This document shows, one piece after another, positions 1 through 8,939 of a stretch of DNA of 64,000 nt; position 1 is the stretch's first letter; every line of letters begins with the position of its first letter. Under the pieces are notes generated by a model that worked only from the letters and a program-made list of their open reading frames with translations, made no database searches and was not told where the DNA came from. A program made the translations under genes and the position numbers. Source of the DNA: Niabella pedocola (GTDB lineage Bacteria > Bacteroidota > Bacteroidia > Chitinophagales > Chitinophagaceae); assembly GCF_021044425.1 (NCBI RefSeq), contig NZ_JAJNEC010000005.1, positions 1,116,001 to 1,180,000 on the forward strand, in the 5' to 3' direction.

Positions 1-78
1 GTACTGCCGCACAAGCGAGCGTGGCAACGAAGCCGATAGCAGCACTCCGGCCGATCCAATCATAAACTGCGGCAACAT
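1..78 (-). CDS. Unidentified partial reading frame at the left edge
   Basis: An ATG on the minus strand lies 3 bases after the stop codon of the fadN-like gene and opens a frame of 26 codons (beginning MLPQFMIGSAGV) that runs off the window. The tight spacing is what an operon partner would show. In the related Bacillus fad operon a thiolase follows fadN, but these residues do not look like a thiolase N-terminus. The product is not recognised and the call rests only on position and the open frame. Confidence 0.3.
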   Translation of the reverse strand, partial: MLPQFMIGSAGVLLSASLPRSLVRQY

Positions 79-81
79 GTT

Positions 82-2445
82 TTAATTCCTTACCGGCTTC
101 CCGGTCTTGATCACACTTTGCAGGCGTTCCAGCGTTTTACGTTCACCACAAAGCGATAAAAAGTTTTGGCGCTCCAGGTCGAGCAGGTATTGCTCAGATA
201 CCAGGGTGGGCTCGCTAAGATCTCCGCCGCACATCACGTAAGCAAGTTTCTTCGCCACCAGTGCATCATGATCGGTTGCATAGTTTCCCTTCTGCATGCC
301 ATTGATACCTGCCAGCAGCGCACCCAGCGCGCTCCGGCCCAGTACCCGGATATCGGTTCTTGGAACGGGTGCTACATAACCGCTGTCGTACAACTCGGTT
401 ACGCTCCGCTTGGCTTCTGCGATCCGGCGGTCCTGGTTGGGCACCACCACATCCGTTCCGTGCCGGTAGATACCCAGCTCAAACGCTTCGGCTGCCGATG
501 TGCTCACTTTGGCTGTTGCAATGGTCAGAAAGCGGTTCTGCAACGGAATATTGTCGGGCTCGCCATGCTGCACCTCGTCGGCCGCGCGCAATGCAAATTC
601 TTTTGTTCCGCCACCACCGGGAATCAGTCCCACCCCCAATTCTACCAGGCCGGTATACGTTTCTGCTGCTGCACATACTTTATCCGCATGCAGGCTCAGT
701 TCACAGCCGCCACCCAGTGCCAGGCCGTGGGGTGCCACAACCACCGGAACCGATGCATACCGGGCACGCATGGTCGTATTCTGAAACAGGCGTACGGCCA
801 TATCCAGCTCATCATACTCCTGTTCTATCGCCAGCATAAAGATCATTCCCACATTGGCTCCGGCAGAAAAATTAGCGCCTTCATTGGCAATCACCAGGCC
901 TTTAAAATTCTTCTCCGCCTTTTCAATAGAAGTCTGGATACCGCTAAGCACGTCCCCGCCAATGGTGCCCATCTTGGTATTCCATTGAAGAGCCAGCACA
1001 GCGTCACCGATATCATACAAGCGGCAACTGTTATTCTTCCATACAAGCTGATCGCTGTAATTGCTCAAAATAATAAAGGCTTCGCTTCCGGGCAACAGCT
1101 TATACGTTTGGGTAGCCGGATCGTAGGCCTTCCGCTTACCGTTTTCAATGGTATAAAAAGTTTGATGTCCTGCCGCCAGCATTTCCTCCACCCAGGCAGC
1201 TACGGGAAAACCGGCGGCCTTCATGGCTGCTGCCGTTTTAGCCACCCCTACAGCATCCCAGCTTTCAAAAGGACCGATCTCCCAGCCAAAGCCGGCCTTC
1301 ATGGCATCATCAATCCGGTACAGCTCATCACTGATCTCCGGTATCCGGTGACTTACATAGGCAAATAAACGATAATGGAACTGCCGGTAAAATTCACCTG
1401 CCTTATCCTGGCCACCCAGGAGCATTTTCAATTTGGCAGGCAGTGATTCAATCAATTTTGCCGCCTCAAGACTCGCAAACTTTGGTTTTACCCGCGGACC
1501 GTATTCAAAAGTTTTCAGATCCAGTGTTAAGATCTCCGAAGCACCTTTGTCGTTTTTTATCTTCTTAAAAAATCCCTGCCCGGTTTTGTCGCCCAGCCAT
1601 TTATTGGTAACCATTTGCTCCAGCCATGCGGGAATCACGAATAATTGCTTGGCTTCATCCCCCGGACAATTTTCAAATACACCGTTGGCCACTTTTACCA
1701 GGGTATCGATACCCACCACATCTGCCGTACGGAATGTGGCCGATTTCGGGCGGCCGATCACCGGCCCCGTCAGCGCCTCAATTTCATCAATACCCAACCC
1801 AAGCTGGTCCATCAGCGAAAAGACCGCCATGATGCTGAATACACCCACGCGATTGGCAATAAATGCCGGTGTGTCTTTACAAAGCACCGTGGTTTTACCG
1901 AGGATGCGATCGCCAAATTCCATGAGGAAATCAGTTACCTCAGGGTCCGTATCCGGAGTAGGAATGATTTCCAGCAACCGCAGATAGCGCGGCGGATTGA
2001 AGAAATGCGTACCGCAAAAATGTTTTTTAAAATCGGCGCTCCTGCCCGCTGTCATCAGATGGATCGGGATACCCGAGGTATTGGAAGTAATGAGGGTTCC
2101 CGGCCTGCGGTATTGCTCTACCTTTTCAAAGAGTTGTTGTTTAATATCCAGCCGTTCCACCACTACCTCAATGACCCAGTCGCAACCGGCTATCTTTTCC
2201 AGGTCCTCATCAAAATTGCCGGTGGCGATCTTTTTTACCGCGTCCTTTGTATATACGGGAGAGGGACTGCTTTTAACAGCTGCCGCCAGGGCATCCTTTA
2301 CAATCTTATTTTTATCGGCACCTTCCGCAGCGATATCCAGCAGCAATACCGGAATGCCTGTTCCTGCAAAATGACAGGCGATGCGCGATCCCATTACCCC
2401 GCTTCCAAGAACGGCAACACGTTTGATGATCCTTTTCATATTCAA
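82..2445 (-). CDS. fadN: FadN-like 3-hydroxyacyl-CoA dehydrogenase / enoyl-CoA hydratase
   Basis: Bifunctional beta-oxidation enzyme that hydrates enoyl-CoA and oxidises 3-hydroxyacyl-CoA with NAD+ in the cytoplasm. The dehydrogenase half comes first: a Rossmann GSGVMG at residues 14-19, then THFFNP with the likely catalytic His147, then the helical C-terminal dehydrogenase domain to about residue 400. A crotonase domain follows from about residue 480, with the oxyanion-hole segment NEGANFSAGAN near 521-531 and the glycine-rich LALGGGCELS near 575-590. This dehydrogenase-first order and the 787-residue length match Bacillus FadN rather than E. coli FadB, whose hydratase is N-terminal. The start could be Met1 or Met3. 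A short frame follows after 3 bases. Family assignment is firm; substrate chain length cannot be read from the sequence. Confidence 0.9.
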   Translation of the reverse strand: MNMKRIIKRVAVLGSGVMGSRIACHFAGTGIPVLLLDIAAEGADKNKIVKDALAAAVKSSPSPVYTKDAVKKIATGNFDEDLEKIAGCDWVIEVVVERLDIKQQLFEKVEQYRRPGTLITSNTSGIPIHLMTAGRSADFKKHFCGTHFFNPPRYLRLLEIIPTPDTDPEVTDFLMEFGDRILGKTTVLCKDTPAFIANRVGVFSIMAVFSLMDQLGLGIDEIEALTGPVIGRPKSATFRTADVVGIDTLVKVANGVFENCPGDEAKQLFVIPAWLEQMVTNKWLGDKTGQGFFKKIKNDKGASEILTLDLKTFEYGPRVKPKFASLEAAKLIESLPAKLKMLLGGQDKAGEFYRQFHYRLFAYVSHRIPEISDELYRIDDAMKAGFGWEIGPFESWDAVGVAKTAAAMKAAGFPVAAWVEEMLAAGHQTFYTIENGKRKAYDPATQTYKLLPGSEAFIILSNYSDQLVWKNNSCRLYDIGDAVLALQWNTKMGTIGGDVLSGIQTSIEKAEKNFKGLVIANEGANFSAGANVGMIFMLAIEQEYDELDMAVRLFQNTTMRARYASVPVVVAPHGLALGGGCELSLHADKVCAAAETYTGLVELGVGLIPGGGGTKEFALRAADEVQHGEPDNIPLQNRFLTIATAKVSTSAAEAFELGIYRHGTDVVVPNQDRRIAEAKRSVTELYDSGYVAPVPRTDIRVLGRSALGALLAGINGMQKGNYATDHDALVAKKLAYVMCGGDLSEPTLVSEQYLLDLERQNFLSLCGERKTLERLQSVIKTGKPVRN

Positions 2446-2848
2446 TAAATATATTTAACTGTTGTAACGGGAGGCAGCAGCCGGTTGCGTTTCAGTCAGT
2501 GCGTAAGGCCATGCAGCTGTTAACACCCGGCAACTTTCCGTTGAAATCGTATACAAACAACAATTAGTTAGATAAACAACTATCTACTGTGAAGGTAAGG
2601 AGAAAAACAGCAACATTCAAAAAACTAACCGCCGGAAAAAAGGAGCACATCCGCCGGTTTTCATACCGCTGATGCTTTACTTTTATGGGTACAATGCCCG
2701 CTGATCCCCGGTTTCAGCGGCTTACAACCGCATTGCCGGAAGACGGCTTTGGGTGTTTACCTGTTCCGGCTGTAGCTTTGCCGATTTTATTTCTTGTGTG
2801 GGATCAATTAGTGATACATTTGAATCTGTTAAACCCAACCAACGAGGT
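2446..2848. other. 403-bp divergent intergenic region
   Basis: This gap separates the leftward fadN-like gene from the rightward ABC transporter genes. The left part (about 2446-2660) is AT-rich and presumably holds the fadN promoter, though no clear element was found. The right part holds a convincing -7/-33 pair for the ABC genes, listed separately. The open frame that extends upstream from the ABC gene through this region has no family resemblance. No RNA gene or repeat was seen. Confidence 0.6.
2794..2822 (+). promoter_or_regulatory. Putative Bacteroidota promoter for the ABC transporter pair
   Basis: TACATTTG at 2815-2822 matches the TAnnTTTG -7 element of Bacteroidota, with TTG at 2794-2796 (in the context TTCTTG) 18 bases upstream as the -33 element. 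The ABC ATPase ATG at 2849 lies about 20 bases after the expected start of transcription. Assigned by motif and spacing only. Confidence 0.5.
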
Positions 2849-3763
2849 ATGCATGTATTATCTACCAACAACCTTTCAAAAAACTACGGCGCTGTACAGG
2901 CATTGAACCAGGTAAACATCGAAGTTCCCCCAGGTTCCGTATACGGCATCCTGGGGCCCAATGGCAGCGGAAAAACCACGTTGCTGGGCATTGTGATGAA
3001 TGTGCTGGAAGCCAGTTCCGGCAGCTATTTATGGAACGGGCAGAGCGGAAGTGAAGCGCAGCGCAAACGTATCGGCACCCTGCTGGAAACACCCAACTTT
3101 TATCCCTACCTGAGTGCAGAGCGAAACCTGGAAATAGCCGCCTCCATCAAAGGCTACAGCACGGAGGATATTCCCCGGGTTTTAAAAATCGTGAACCTCT
3201 TTGAACGCAGGCAGTCTGCTTTCAGCACCTATTCCCTGGGAATGAAGCAGCGCCTGGCCATTGCATCCGCCCTGCTGGGCGACCCGCAGGTGCTGGTGCT
3301 GGATGAACCTACCAACGGACTGGATCCCGCCGGAATTGCAGAGATCCGGTCCCTGATCCGGCAGCTGCATGCATCGGGGAAAACCATCATTATGGCCAGT
3401 CATATACTGGATGAAGTGGAAAAAGTATGCACGCATGTAACCATTATTCAAAAAGGAAATGTAAAAGCAAGCGGTACGGTAAATGACGTATTGCATACGG
3501 ATGGACCGGCACCGGAGCGGATCATAGAAATCGTTGCTGAAGACCTGCAGCTGCTGCGGGAGGTAATCACCGGTTTACAACAGGTAACAGAAGTGACCGG
3601 CACACCGTCCATGCTTCAACTGATTGGCACAGCGGAACTGACGCCACAACTGGTAAACCGGTATTGCTTTGAAAAAGGCATCACACTTAGCTACCTGGCA
3701 CTAAAAAAGAAAAGTCTCGAAACACGCTTCCTCGAAATCACCGGCTCCCGCAGCGACCAGTAA
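2849..3763 (+). CDS. ABC transporter ATP-binding protein
   Basis: Cytoplasmic ATPase of an ABC-2 type export system. From the chosen start (MHVLSTNNLSK) the 304-residue protein shows Walker A GPNGSGKTT at residues 36-44, the signature YSLGMKQ at about 128-134, Walker B VLVLDE at about 148-153 and the switch His185 in MASH. The frame is open for 32 further codons upstream, but those residues match nothing in the family and would span the putative promoter, so Met at 2849 is preferred. The C-terminal 80 residues resemble the accessory tail of BcrA/NatA-type ATPases. The stop codon directly abuts the next open frame, which encodes the membrane partner. The exported substrate is unknown. Confidence 0.9.
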   Translation: MHVLSTNNLSKNYGAVQALNQVNIEVPPGSVYGILGPNGSGKTTLLGIVMNVLEASSGSYLWNGQSGSEAQRKRIGTLLETPNFYPYLSAERNLEIAASIKGYSTEDIPRVLKIVNLFERRQSAFSTYSLGMKQRLAIASALLGDPQVLVLDEPTNGLDPAGIAEIRSLIRQLHASGKTIIMASHILDEVEKVCTHVTIIQKGNVKASGTVNDVLHTDGPAPERIIEIVAEDLQLLREVITGLQQVTEVTGTPSMLQLIGTAELTPQLVNRYCFEKGITLSYLALKKKSLETRFLEITGSRSDQ

Positions 3764-3817
3764 ATGCCCCGTTTGATATCCAACTGCACGCCCATTATTC
3801 ATATAACTCCCATCGAT

Positions 3818-4636
3818 ATGCTACAACTTTTTAAAACAGAATGGCTGAAAATAAAAAACTACCGCACATTCTGGATCCTGTTTGGCTCCTTCTTTATCTT
3901 TCTCCCATCGATGTTCCTGCTCACGGCCCAGCAGTTCATGCGCCAGTTTGATCAGATTGCCGGTAAAAGTATTGAAGGCGCCGTCTTGAAACGGATGTTC
4001 AGTTCTCCCTTTGTATTTCCCAATACCTGGCACGGTGCGGCGTGGTTCGGGGGAATGTTCTTTGTTATTATCGGCATGCTCTTTATCCTGCTTATCACAA
4101 ACGAAGTGCAATACAGAACGCACCGGCAGAACATTATCGACGGTTGGAGCCGGATGGATTATATCAAGGCCAAACTAACCCTGCTGATCTTTTTTGTAGT
4201 CACCACCACGGTGATGGTGTTCCTGTGCGGATTGGTGTGCGGGTTGCTGTTTACACCCGATCTTTCATCCGCCTCTATTTTTGAGAACGTTTACTATGTG
4301 GGCTATTATGCAATGATGGCCACCCTGTACCTGATCGTTGCCTTTCTGGTTGCAATATTCATTAAGCGAACGGGGCTGGCGATCGTGCTATATTTTGGTT
4401 ATGTATTTGTTATTGACAACCTGCTATGGCTGGCGCTTACATTCCGTAAGGGACAGGTGGGTTATTTTCTTCCGCTGGAGAGTACCGATTCCCTGGTTCC
4501 CAATCCCTTTAAACCAAGCGTGGTAGAAACCCGCAGCGTCTCCGATCTCAGTCTGCTGATTACAGCAGCCGTCTATGGCATCCTGATGATTTACGGAATC
4601 ATCCGGTACTATAAACGTACCGATCTAAAAACCTGA
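3818..4636 (+). CDS. ABC-2 type transporter permease
   Basis: Membrane subunit expected to pair with the ATPase just upstream. The protein (272 residues from the preferred start MLQLFKTEW) has an amphipathic N-terminus typical of ABC-2 permeases and about six hydrophobic segments, near residues 18-38, 75-95, 120-145, 160-185, 190-210 and 240-260. The frame is also open from an ATG at 3764, directly abutting the ATPase stop, but the 18 extra residues do not resemble the family. The gene ends inside the 3' end of the convergent epimerase gene, with a 12-base tail-to-tail overlap. No substrate can be inferred. Confidence 0.82.
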   Translation: MLQLFKTEWLKIKNYRTFWILFGSFFIFLPSMFLLTAQQFMRQFDQIAGKSIEGAVLKRMFSSPFVFPNTWHGAAWFGGMFFVIIGMLFILLITNEVQYRTHRQNIIDGWSRMDYIKAKLTLLIFFVVTTTVMVFLCGLVCGLLFTPDLSSASIFENVYYVGYYAMMATLYLIVAFLVAIFIKRTGLAIVLYFGYVFVIDNLLWLALTFRKGQVGYFLPLESTDSLVPNPFKPSVVETRSVSDLSLLITAAVYGILMIYGIIRYYKRTDLKT

Positions 4637-5563
4637 TGCGGTCATTAGTGCACGGGCCGCAGCCTGTATATCCGGATAGCGGAATTCAAACCCGCAGGCC
4701 AGCAATTGCTGTGCACTTACCGTGCAGCTTTTAAGTGCTTCAGATCCCCGTTCTCCCAGTGTCCATTTCAGTGCTACAGCGGGTATGTGAATGGTCATAA
4801 AAGCAGTCCCATAGCGCGCTACGGCCAGCGTCTGTACCAGTTGGGCATTGGAAACCGGATACGGAGCTACCGCATTCAACGAACCTTTGTATACCGCCTG
4901 TTCCATAGCTGCCTGGTACAGGCTTACCAGGTCATCCAGGTGGATCCAGCTGATCACCTGCCGGCCGTTACCGGGTATCACCGCAAGCCTCCATTTAAGG
5001 GCCTGCTTTAAGGCAGCCAGTACGCCTCCGCCGGGGCCCAGCACAATCCCTGTTCTGAGATGCACCACCCGGATACCAATTTGAACCAGGTCTTCGGTAC
5101 TCTCTTCCCATTTCCGGCAGCACGCTCCCAGAAAGTCCGGCGCGGCAGGCCATGCTTCTGTAAAAGGAGCCGGGTTTGGCACCTCCGGGTCCGCGCCATA
5201 CCACCCTGTTGCAGCGGCGCTAACCAGTACCTTTAACCGGTTGGGCGCACTGAGGAGCGTGTCTGCAAGCAACTGCCCGCTTTGCACACGGCTGTTAACG
5301 ATTACGTTCTTGCGTTTGGCAGACCAGGGACGATCCATTACGCCGGCACCCGCCAGATGAATGATCGCATCTGCCGTCAACACTGCCTCCCGGTCAATTT
5401 CCCCGGCATCCACATTCCAATAATGATACGACAACGCCTTCTCTGTATCTGCCGGCAGTCCCTTTTTCCGGGTAAATACCATTACCTGGTATCCACGCTC
5501 CAGAAGCCGGTTTACAACAGCCGTTCCAATCATTCCGGTTCCCCCGGTTACAATTACTTTCAT
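4625..5563 (-). CDS. TIGR01777 family NAD(P)-binding epimerase (YfcH-like)
   Basis: Predicted cytosolic member of the extended short-chain dehydrogenase family. The chosen start gives MKVIVTGGTGMIG, with the GxxGxxG dinucleotide-binding motif at residues 7-13. Later come a VSAAATGWYG segment at the usual catalytic-Tyr region, a GNGRQVISWIHLDDL segment and a C-terminal DUF1731-like tail, together diagnostic of TIGR01777 proteins. Length (312 residues) is normal. The frame stays open 16 codons further upstream, but those codons overlap the terminator hairpin at 5581-5605 and are unlikely to be used. It converges with the ABC permease. The reaction catalysed by this family is not established. 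Confidence 0.88.
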   Translation of the reverse strand: MKVIVTGGTGMIGTAVVNRLLERGYQVMVFTRKKGLPADTEKALSYHYWNVDAGEIDREAVLTADAIIHLAGAGVMDRPWSAKRKNVIVNSRVQSGQLLADTLLSAPNRLKVLVSAAATGWYGADPEVPNPAPFTEAWPAAPDFLGACCRKWEESTEDLVQIGIRVVHLRTGIVLGPGGGVLAALKQALKWRLAVIPGNGRQVISWIHLDDLVSLYQAAMEQAVYKGSLNAVAPYPVSNAQLVQTLAVARYGTAFMTIHIPAVALKWTLGERGSEALKSCTVSAQQLLACGFEFRYPDIQAAARALMTASGF

Positions 5564-5580
5564 TCCTTGCCGGTTAAAAT

Positions 5581-5605
5581 AAAACCCGCCTGTATTGCGG
5601 GTTTT
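5581..5605 (-). terminator. Terminator of the histone-like gene
   Basis: A perfect 9-bp stem AAAACCCGC/GCGGGTTTT with a 7-base loop lies 16 bases past the stop of the lysine-rich gene, and the stem itself ends in T residues when read on the minus strand. It separates this gene from the epimerase downstream. Confidence 0.7.
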
Positions 5606-5621
5606 ATACACGTTCAGTTAT

Positions 5622-6524
5622 TTATTTTTTTCGGGAGCCGCCCAAGGGCTTTTTGGGCAAAGGCATATTCATTCCCTTCCCCTGCATCGGATCATGGGGA
5701 CCATGCAAGGGATCATGCGGTTTTTCTTTAAATGCATCCGGAACCGGATCGGGTCGTTGTGCTTCCGCTCCCGCAGCACCCGCATCTTCCGGCAGGAGCT
5801 CATCGATCACCTCCTTATTAATATCTGCTACCTCACTCAACTCCGATGGTTCCATAAGCGGAGCGGCGATGATCGGCTCTTCCCGCTCCGGAAGTGCTGT
5901 TGCTTTTTTGTTTACGGGTTTGGCCGCATTTTTTGCTTTTCCAGGAGCCCGTTTTTTAGCCGCCGGGGTTGCTGCACTCTTTTTAACAGGCGCTTTTTTG
6001 GCAGCCGCCTTTGACGCCGGGGCCGGATTGGCTGTTTTCTTTTTGGCGGCCGTTTTTTTGGAGACCGTTTTTTTTGCAGCTGCCGGGGTTGCTTTCGCAG
6101 GAACTTTTTTGGCTGCCGCCTTTTTCACGGGTGCTTTCTTCGCCGGTGCTTTTTTTGCAGCGGCCTTTGTGTTACCGGTTGGTGTTGACTTTGCAGCTGC
6201 ACTCCTGGCTTCAGTAACAGCAGGAACCGGTACAGAGCGGGCTGCTTTTTTATCCGCCTTCTTTTTTTCCTTCTTTATCGCCTTCTTCAGCTCCCTGCCT
6301 TTTTGCTTCAGCTTACCGGCAGCCTCTTTCTTTGCCTTCTTTTCGGCTTTTTTAGAAGACGTATCTTTATCTTTTTTCTTTTTGGAATCCGGTTTCTTTG
6401 CAGTTGTTTTTTTTAGCTCTATTTTTCCTGGAGCAGACCGGGCAGTTTTAGCATTCGTCTTTTTCTTGGAGTCCTTACTGGAAGCACTTCCTTTTTTTGA
6501 TGCCGATTTTTTTTTCTTTGCCAT
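5622..6524 (-). CDS. Lysine/alanine-rich histone H1-like protein
   Basis: A 300-residue, extremely basic, low-complexity protein. Residues 1-110 are lysine blocks (KKKK, KKTNAKTA, KAEKKAKKEA). Residues 115-205 are alanine-lysine-proline repeats of the AAKKAPAKKAPVKK kind, as in the tail of eukaryotic histone H1, bacterial AlgP and HctB. The last 95 residues are different: acidic at first (EREEPIIAAPLMEP...LLPEDAGAAG), then proline/histidine-rich (HDPLHGPHDP), ending in PKKPLGGSRKK. A role in binding DNA and shaping the nucleoid is inferred from composition alone. It has its own terminator and a 130-base gap upstream, so it is probably monocistronic. No globular domain is visible. Confidence 0.72.
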   Translation of the reverse strand: MAKKKKSASKKGSASSKDSKKKTNAKTARSAPGKIELKKTTAKKPDSKKKKDKDTSSKKAEKKAKKEAAGKLKQKGRELKKAIKKEKKKADKKAARSVPVPAVTEARSAAAKSTPTGNTKAAAKKAPAKKAPVKKAAAKKVPAKATPAAAKKTVSKKTAAKKKTANPAPASKAAAKKAPVKKSAATPAAKKRAPGKAKNAAKPVNKKATALPEREEPIIAAPLMEPSELSEVADINKEVIDELLPEDAGAAGAEAQRPDPVPDAFKEKPHDPLHGPHDPMQGKGMNMPLPKKPLGGSRKK

Positions 6525-6604
6525 CCTGTTTTGTTTTAAATAATGAACAATAGAGAACCAGCGAAAAAATAATAAACCTTAACCTCAACAATTATACCAT
6601 TAAA

Positions 6605-6632
6605 AAATCCCCATTTTTACAAATGAGGATTT
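6605..6632 (-). terminator. Terminator of the exbB-exbD-exbD-tonB operon
   Basis: Read on the minus strand, a 12-bp stem (AAATCCTCATTT paired with AAATGGGGATTT, one G-T pair) with a 4-base loop is followed by further T residues, 22 bases past the tonB stop codon. Confidence 0.8.
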
Positions 6633-6653
6633 CAAATTCAATATGATCAGGAC

Positions 6654-7481
6654 CTATCCTTCTGTTACCTGGAAGGTGATCGGCTGTTTCCGGTAAGCTT
6701 TTACTTCCCGTCCGTTCTGGATAGCGGGTTTCCATTTACCGGATTTTTTAATTACACGTACAGCTTCTGCACCCATTCCAAATCCCGGATCCTTGATAAC
6801 TTTTACATCGCTCACGTTGCCCTGAACGTCCACAACAAACTGAACAATTACCTGGTAGTTACCGGGTGATGCTCCGTTTTCCACGGGCACTTCCCCTCTC
6901 AGGTTGGTGGTCAGATAGCGCGACCAGTCGCCCGGATATTGCGCATCTTTTTCCACTTTTGTAAAGATCTCGGGTTCCTTTTCTACAGGTTTTGTTTCTA
7001 CGATCCCTTTCCCACCGTCCACACCGGCAGGTGGTACAACAATACCTACATCTTTAACACCCTCCTGGTTAATGGTACCGATCTTGGTATCCTTTAACTC
7101 TTCCTGAACGGGTGGCGGCTCTTTTACTTCCTCATCTTTTACAATTTTGGGAGGAGTAAACGCCTTGGTTTCAATTTTTGGAGGTGGCTCCTGTTTTGGA
7201 GGGGGAGGAGGTGGCGGTGGCGGTTCTTCCTTCTTTTCCTCTTGTTTAATTTCCTGAATGGTTACTTCCTCCATCTTTACTTTCTCCTGAGCCGGGGGTT
7301 TCATCTGGCTTTTCAACACTACCAGACCAGCAATAACCACAGCGGCTATAACTGTTATACCCAGCGCTTTCCAGACGCGTTTGTTGTAGGTGCGGCGGAG
7401 CTCGTACGCCCCGTATTCCTTGTTCCGCCCTTCAAACACGATATCCAGAAGATCAGAGGATAAAATTTTATTGGCTTCCAT
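6654..7481 (-). CDS. tonB: Energy transducer TonB
   Basis: Inner-membrane-anchored protein that passes proton-motive energy from the ExbB-ExbD motor to outer-membrane TonB-dependent receptors. The 275 residues comprise a cytoplasmic head starting with the ELRRTYNKRV segment common in Bacteroidota TonB proteins, one transmembrane helix at about 37-55, a periplasmic proline-rich stretch (a run of nine prolines near residue 88, then repeated KEPPP), and a C-terminal TonB domain from about 185 with the conserved YPGDW and GNVSDVKVIKDPGFGM segments. It is the last gene of the exbB-exbD-exbD-tonB operon and is followed by a strong terminator. Confidence 0.93.
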   Translation of the reverse strand: MEANKILSSDLLDIVFEGRNKEYGAYELRRTYNKRVWKALGITVIAAVVIAGLVVLKSQMKPPAQEKVKMEEVTIQEIKQEEKKEEPPPPPPPPPKQEPPPKIETKAFTPPKIVKDEEVKEPPPVQEELKDTKIGTINQEGVKDVGIVVPPAGVDGGKGIVETKPVEKEPEIFTKVEKDAQYPGDWSRYLTTNLRGEVPVENGASPGNYQVIVQFVVDVQGNVSDVKVIKDPGFGMGAEAVRVIKKSGKWKPAIQNGREVKAYRKQPITFQVTEG

Positions 7482-7537
7482 TATCTAATTACGTTTTTAA
7501 TATGATGCATGTTTCTAAAAATTCCATACGGAATCTT

Positions 7538-8179
7538 CTATTTAGCCGGTGGAGTTGCCGCCGGAGCAGCAGTTCCGCCACCTCCGCCAGACAAACGAAC
7601 AGCGTCCAGTTCTGTATCGAAAGGTTTTACCAATGCATAGCGGGAAACTTTATTGATCGTCATCTCATCCAGCATGTCTACTACGTTCTTGTACGTAGCA
7701 TCATCCGTGGGTTTAATCACTACGAAAAAGTCCTTCTGCTTACAATCGTCGATCGATTTCCCTTTTGACCGGGCCTCATTTTCACAAGCCGGATCGGTTA
7801 CATAACGGGAAATCACCTCTCTTTTCTTACGGATGATCTCATCGCGGATATCCTTATACGTAGCATTTTTGAAATTTGAGCCCGTGGGATCCAGATCCCC
7901 CTCATAGTAGAAGATCTTGTTATCCTTGGCCAGGATTACCGACAAAGAGCCCGATTGTTTGATCTTGGTTTCCTCATCCTTCTTATCTGTATCCTTCGGC
8001 ATGTTCAGGTCCATTGTGGTAGGATTGCTCATTGTAGCCGTAAAAATAAAGAAGGTAATCAGCAGGAAGCCCAGATCCACCATCGGGGTCATATCCACCC
8101 GGGTGCTTTGTTTTTTGGCCTTCTTGACCCCGGGGCCTTTCTTATGCCCGTCATCACCGCCAGTATCTAAACTTGCCAT
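7538..8179 (-). CDS. exbD: ExbD/TolR biopolymer transport protein, second copy
   Basis: Component of the proton-driven motor that energises TonB. The N-terminal basic tail leads into one transmembrane helix (about residues 31-50) carrying DMTPMVDLGFLL; Asp35 corresponds to the proton-pathway aspartate of ExbD. The periplasmic remainder (213 residues in all) is longer than E. coli ExbD (141), as is usual in Bacteroidota, and ends in a glycine/alanine/proline tail. It lies between the other exbD and tonB, with gaps of 37 and 56 bases. Two consecutive exbD paralogues are typical of these operons; the division of labour between them is not known from sequence. Confidence 0.92.
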   Translation of the reverse strand: MASLDTGGDDGHKKGPGVKKAKKQSTRVDMTPMVDLGFLLITFFIFTATMSNPTTMDLNMPKDTDKKDEETKIKQSGSLSVILAKDNKIFYYEGDLDPTGSNFKNATYKDIRDEIIRKKREVISRYVTDPACENEARSKGKSIDDCKQKDFFVVIKPTDDATYKNVVDMLDEMTINKVSRYALVKPFDTELDAVRLSGGGGGTAAPAATPPAK

Positions 8180-8216
8180 AATTTTTTCTTTTTACTGGTT
8201 ATGTAAGTAATTGAAT

Positions 8217-8870
8217 TTATTTTCCCTTTAACCGCTCCTGGTACAATTCGGTACCTGCAGGCGCATCCTGCGGCATAGTTACCAGGTTGTATTTCTGCTC
8301 ATCGTTGCGCTTCATGGCATCGATAATTGCACCAAAGGTTGGATACTTTGAAGAGTTATCGCCTTTCACAAGGTACTTCAGTTGATCTCCGGAGAAAACA
8401 TACTTCGCAGCCCCGATCCAGTTTACCAATTCGCTGGTGGCAGAATCTTTTACAGGAATCCCATCCTGGGCAACCTTTGCCCGCTGGGCGGGGGGAAGCG
8501 CTAGGTATCCTTTTATTTTATTAAAAGGCATCCCGATCATTTCTCCATCCTGGTACTGGCTCAGATCCGCATCGGTAAGGGTGACCCCTGCTCTTTTAGC
8601 GGCTTCCTTAATGATGTCCTTGCCCTTTTGAATATCAGACTTAGACATCACCGAAAAATAAACCTTGTTATCCTTATCAATACTCATCATAACAGCATTG
8701 TTATCGGGCATTACCTGGGATGCAACAGAATTCGGTGTTTCGATGGGAACCGGTTCTGACGGCTTGAATTTTGTAGCCATGATAAAGAAGGACAGGATCA
8801 GGAATGCCACATCCACGAAGGGTGTCATATCCGTATCCGTTGACTTCTTTTGTATTTTTGCTTTTGCCAT
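8217..8870 (-). CDS. exbD: ExbD/TolR biopolymer transport protein, first copy
   Basis: First of two ExbD paralogues in the operon. A short lysine-rich head is followed by TDMTPFVDVAFLILSFF, a single transmembrane helix with the proton-pathway aspartate at residue 20. The 217-residue protein has a long periplasmic domain whose C-terminal third (NSSKYPTFGAIIDAMKRN) carries the ExbD fold's conserved helix. The two copies share the DMTPxVD core but diverge strongly in the periplasmic part, suggesting specialised partners or a heteromeric motor (inference). Confidence 0.92.
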   Translation of the reverse strand: MAKAKIQKKSTDTDMTPFVDVAFLILSFFIMATKFKPSEPVPIETPNSVASQVMPDNNAVMMSIDKDNKVYFSVMSKSDIQKGKDIIKEAAKRAGVTLTDADLSQYQDGEMIGMPFNKIKGYLALPPAQRAKVAQDGIPVKDSATSELVNWIGAAKYVFSGDQLKYLVKGDNSSKYPTFGAIIDAMKRNDEQKYNLVTMPQDAPAGTELYQERLKGK

Positions 8871-8939
8871 TATTGACTCAATTTTGATATAAGACGAAAA
8901 ATCTGCTTTATTCCATAAAAATCTTTGTTCCGCTGCACA

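Noticed and set aside
166..1368. 400-codon open frame on the plus strand opposite the fadN-like gene
   Set aside because: It is antisense to a fully assigned enzyme, has no family features and is rich in Cys/His, as expected from the reverse of this codon usage.
5653..6543. 296-codon open frame opposite the histone-like gene
   Set aside because: It arises because lysine and alanine codons give Phe and Gly/Ala codons on the other strand; the product is a low-complexity phenylalanine-rich sequence.
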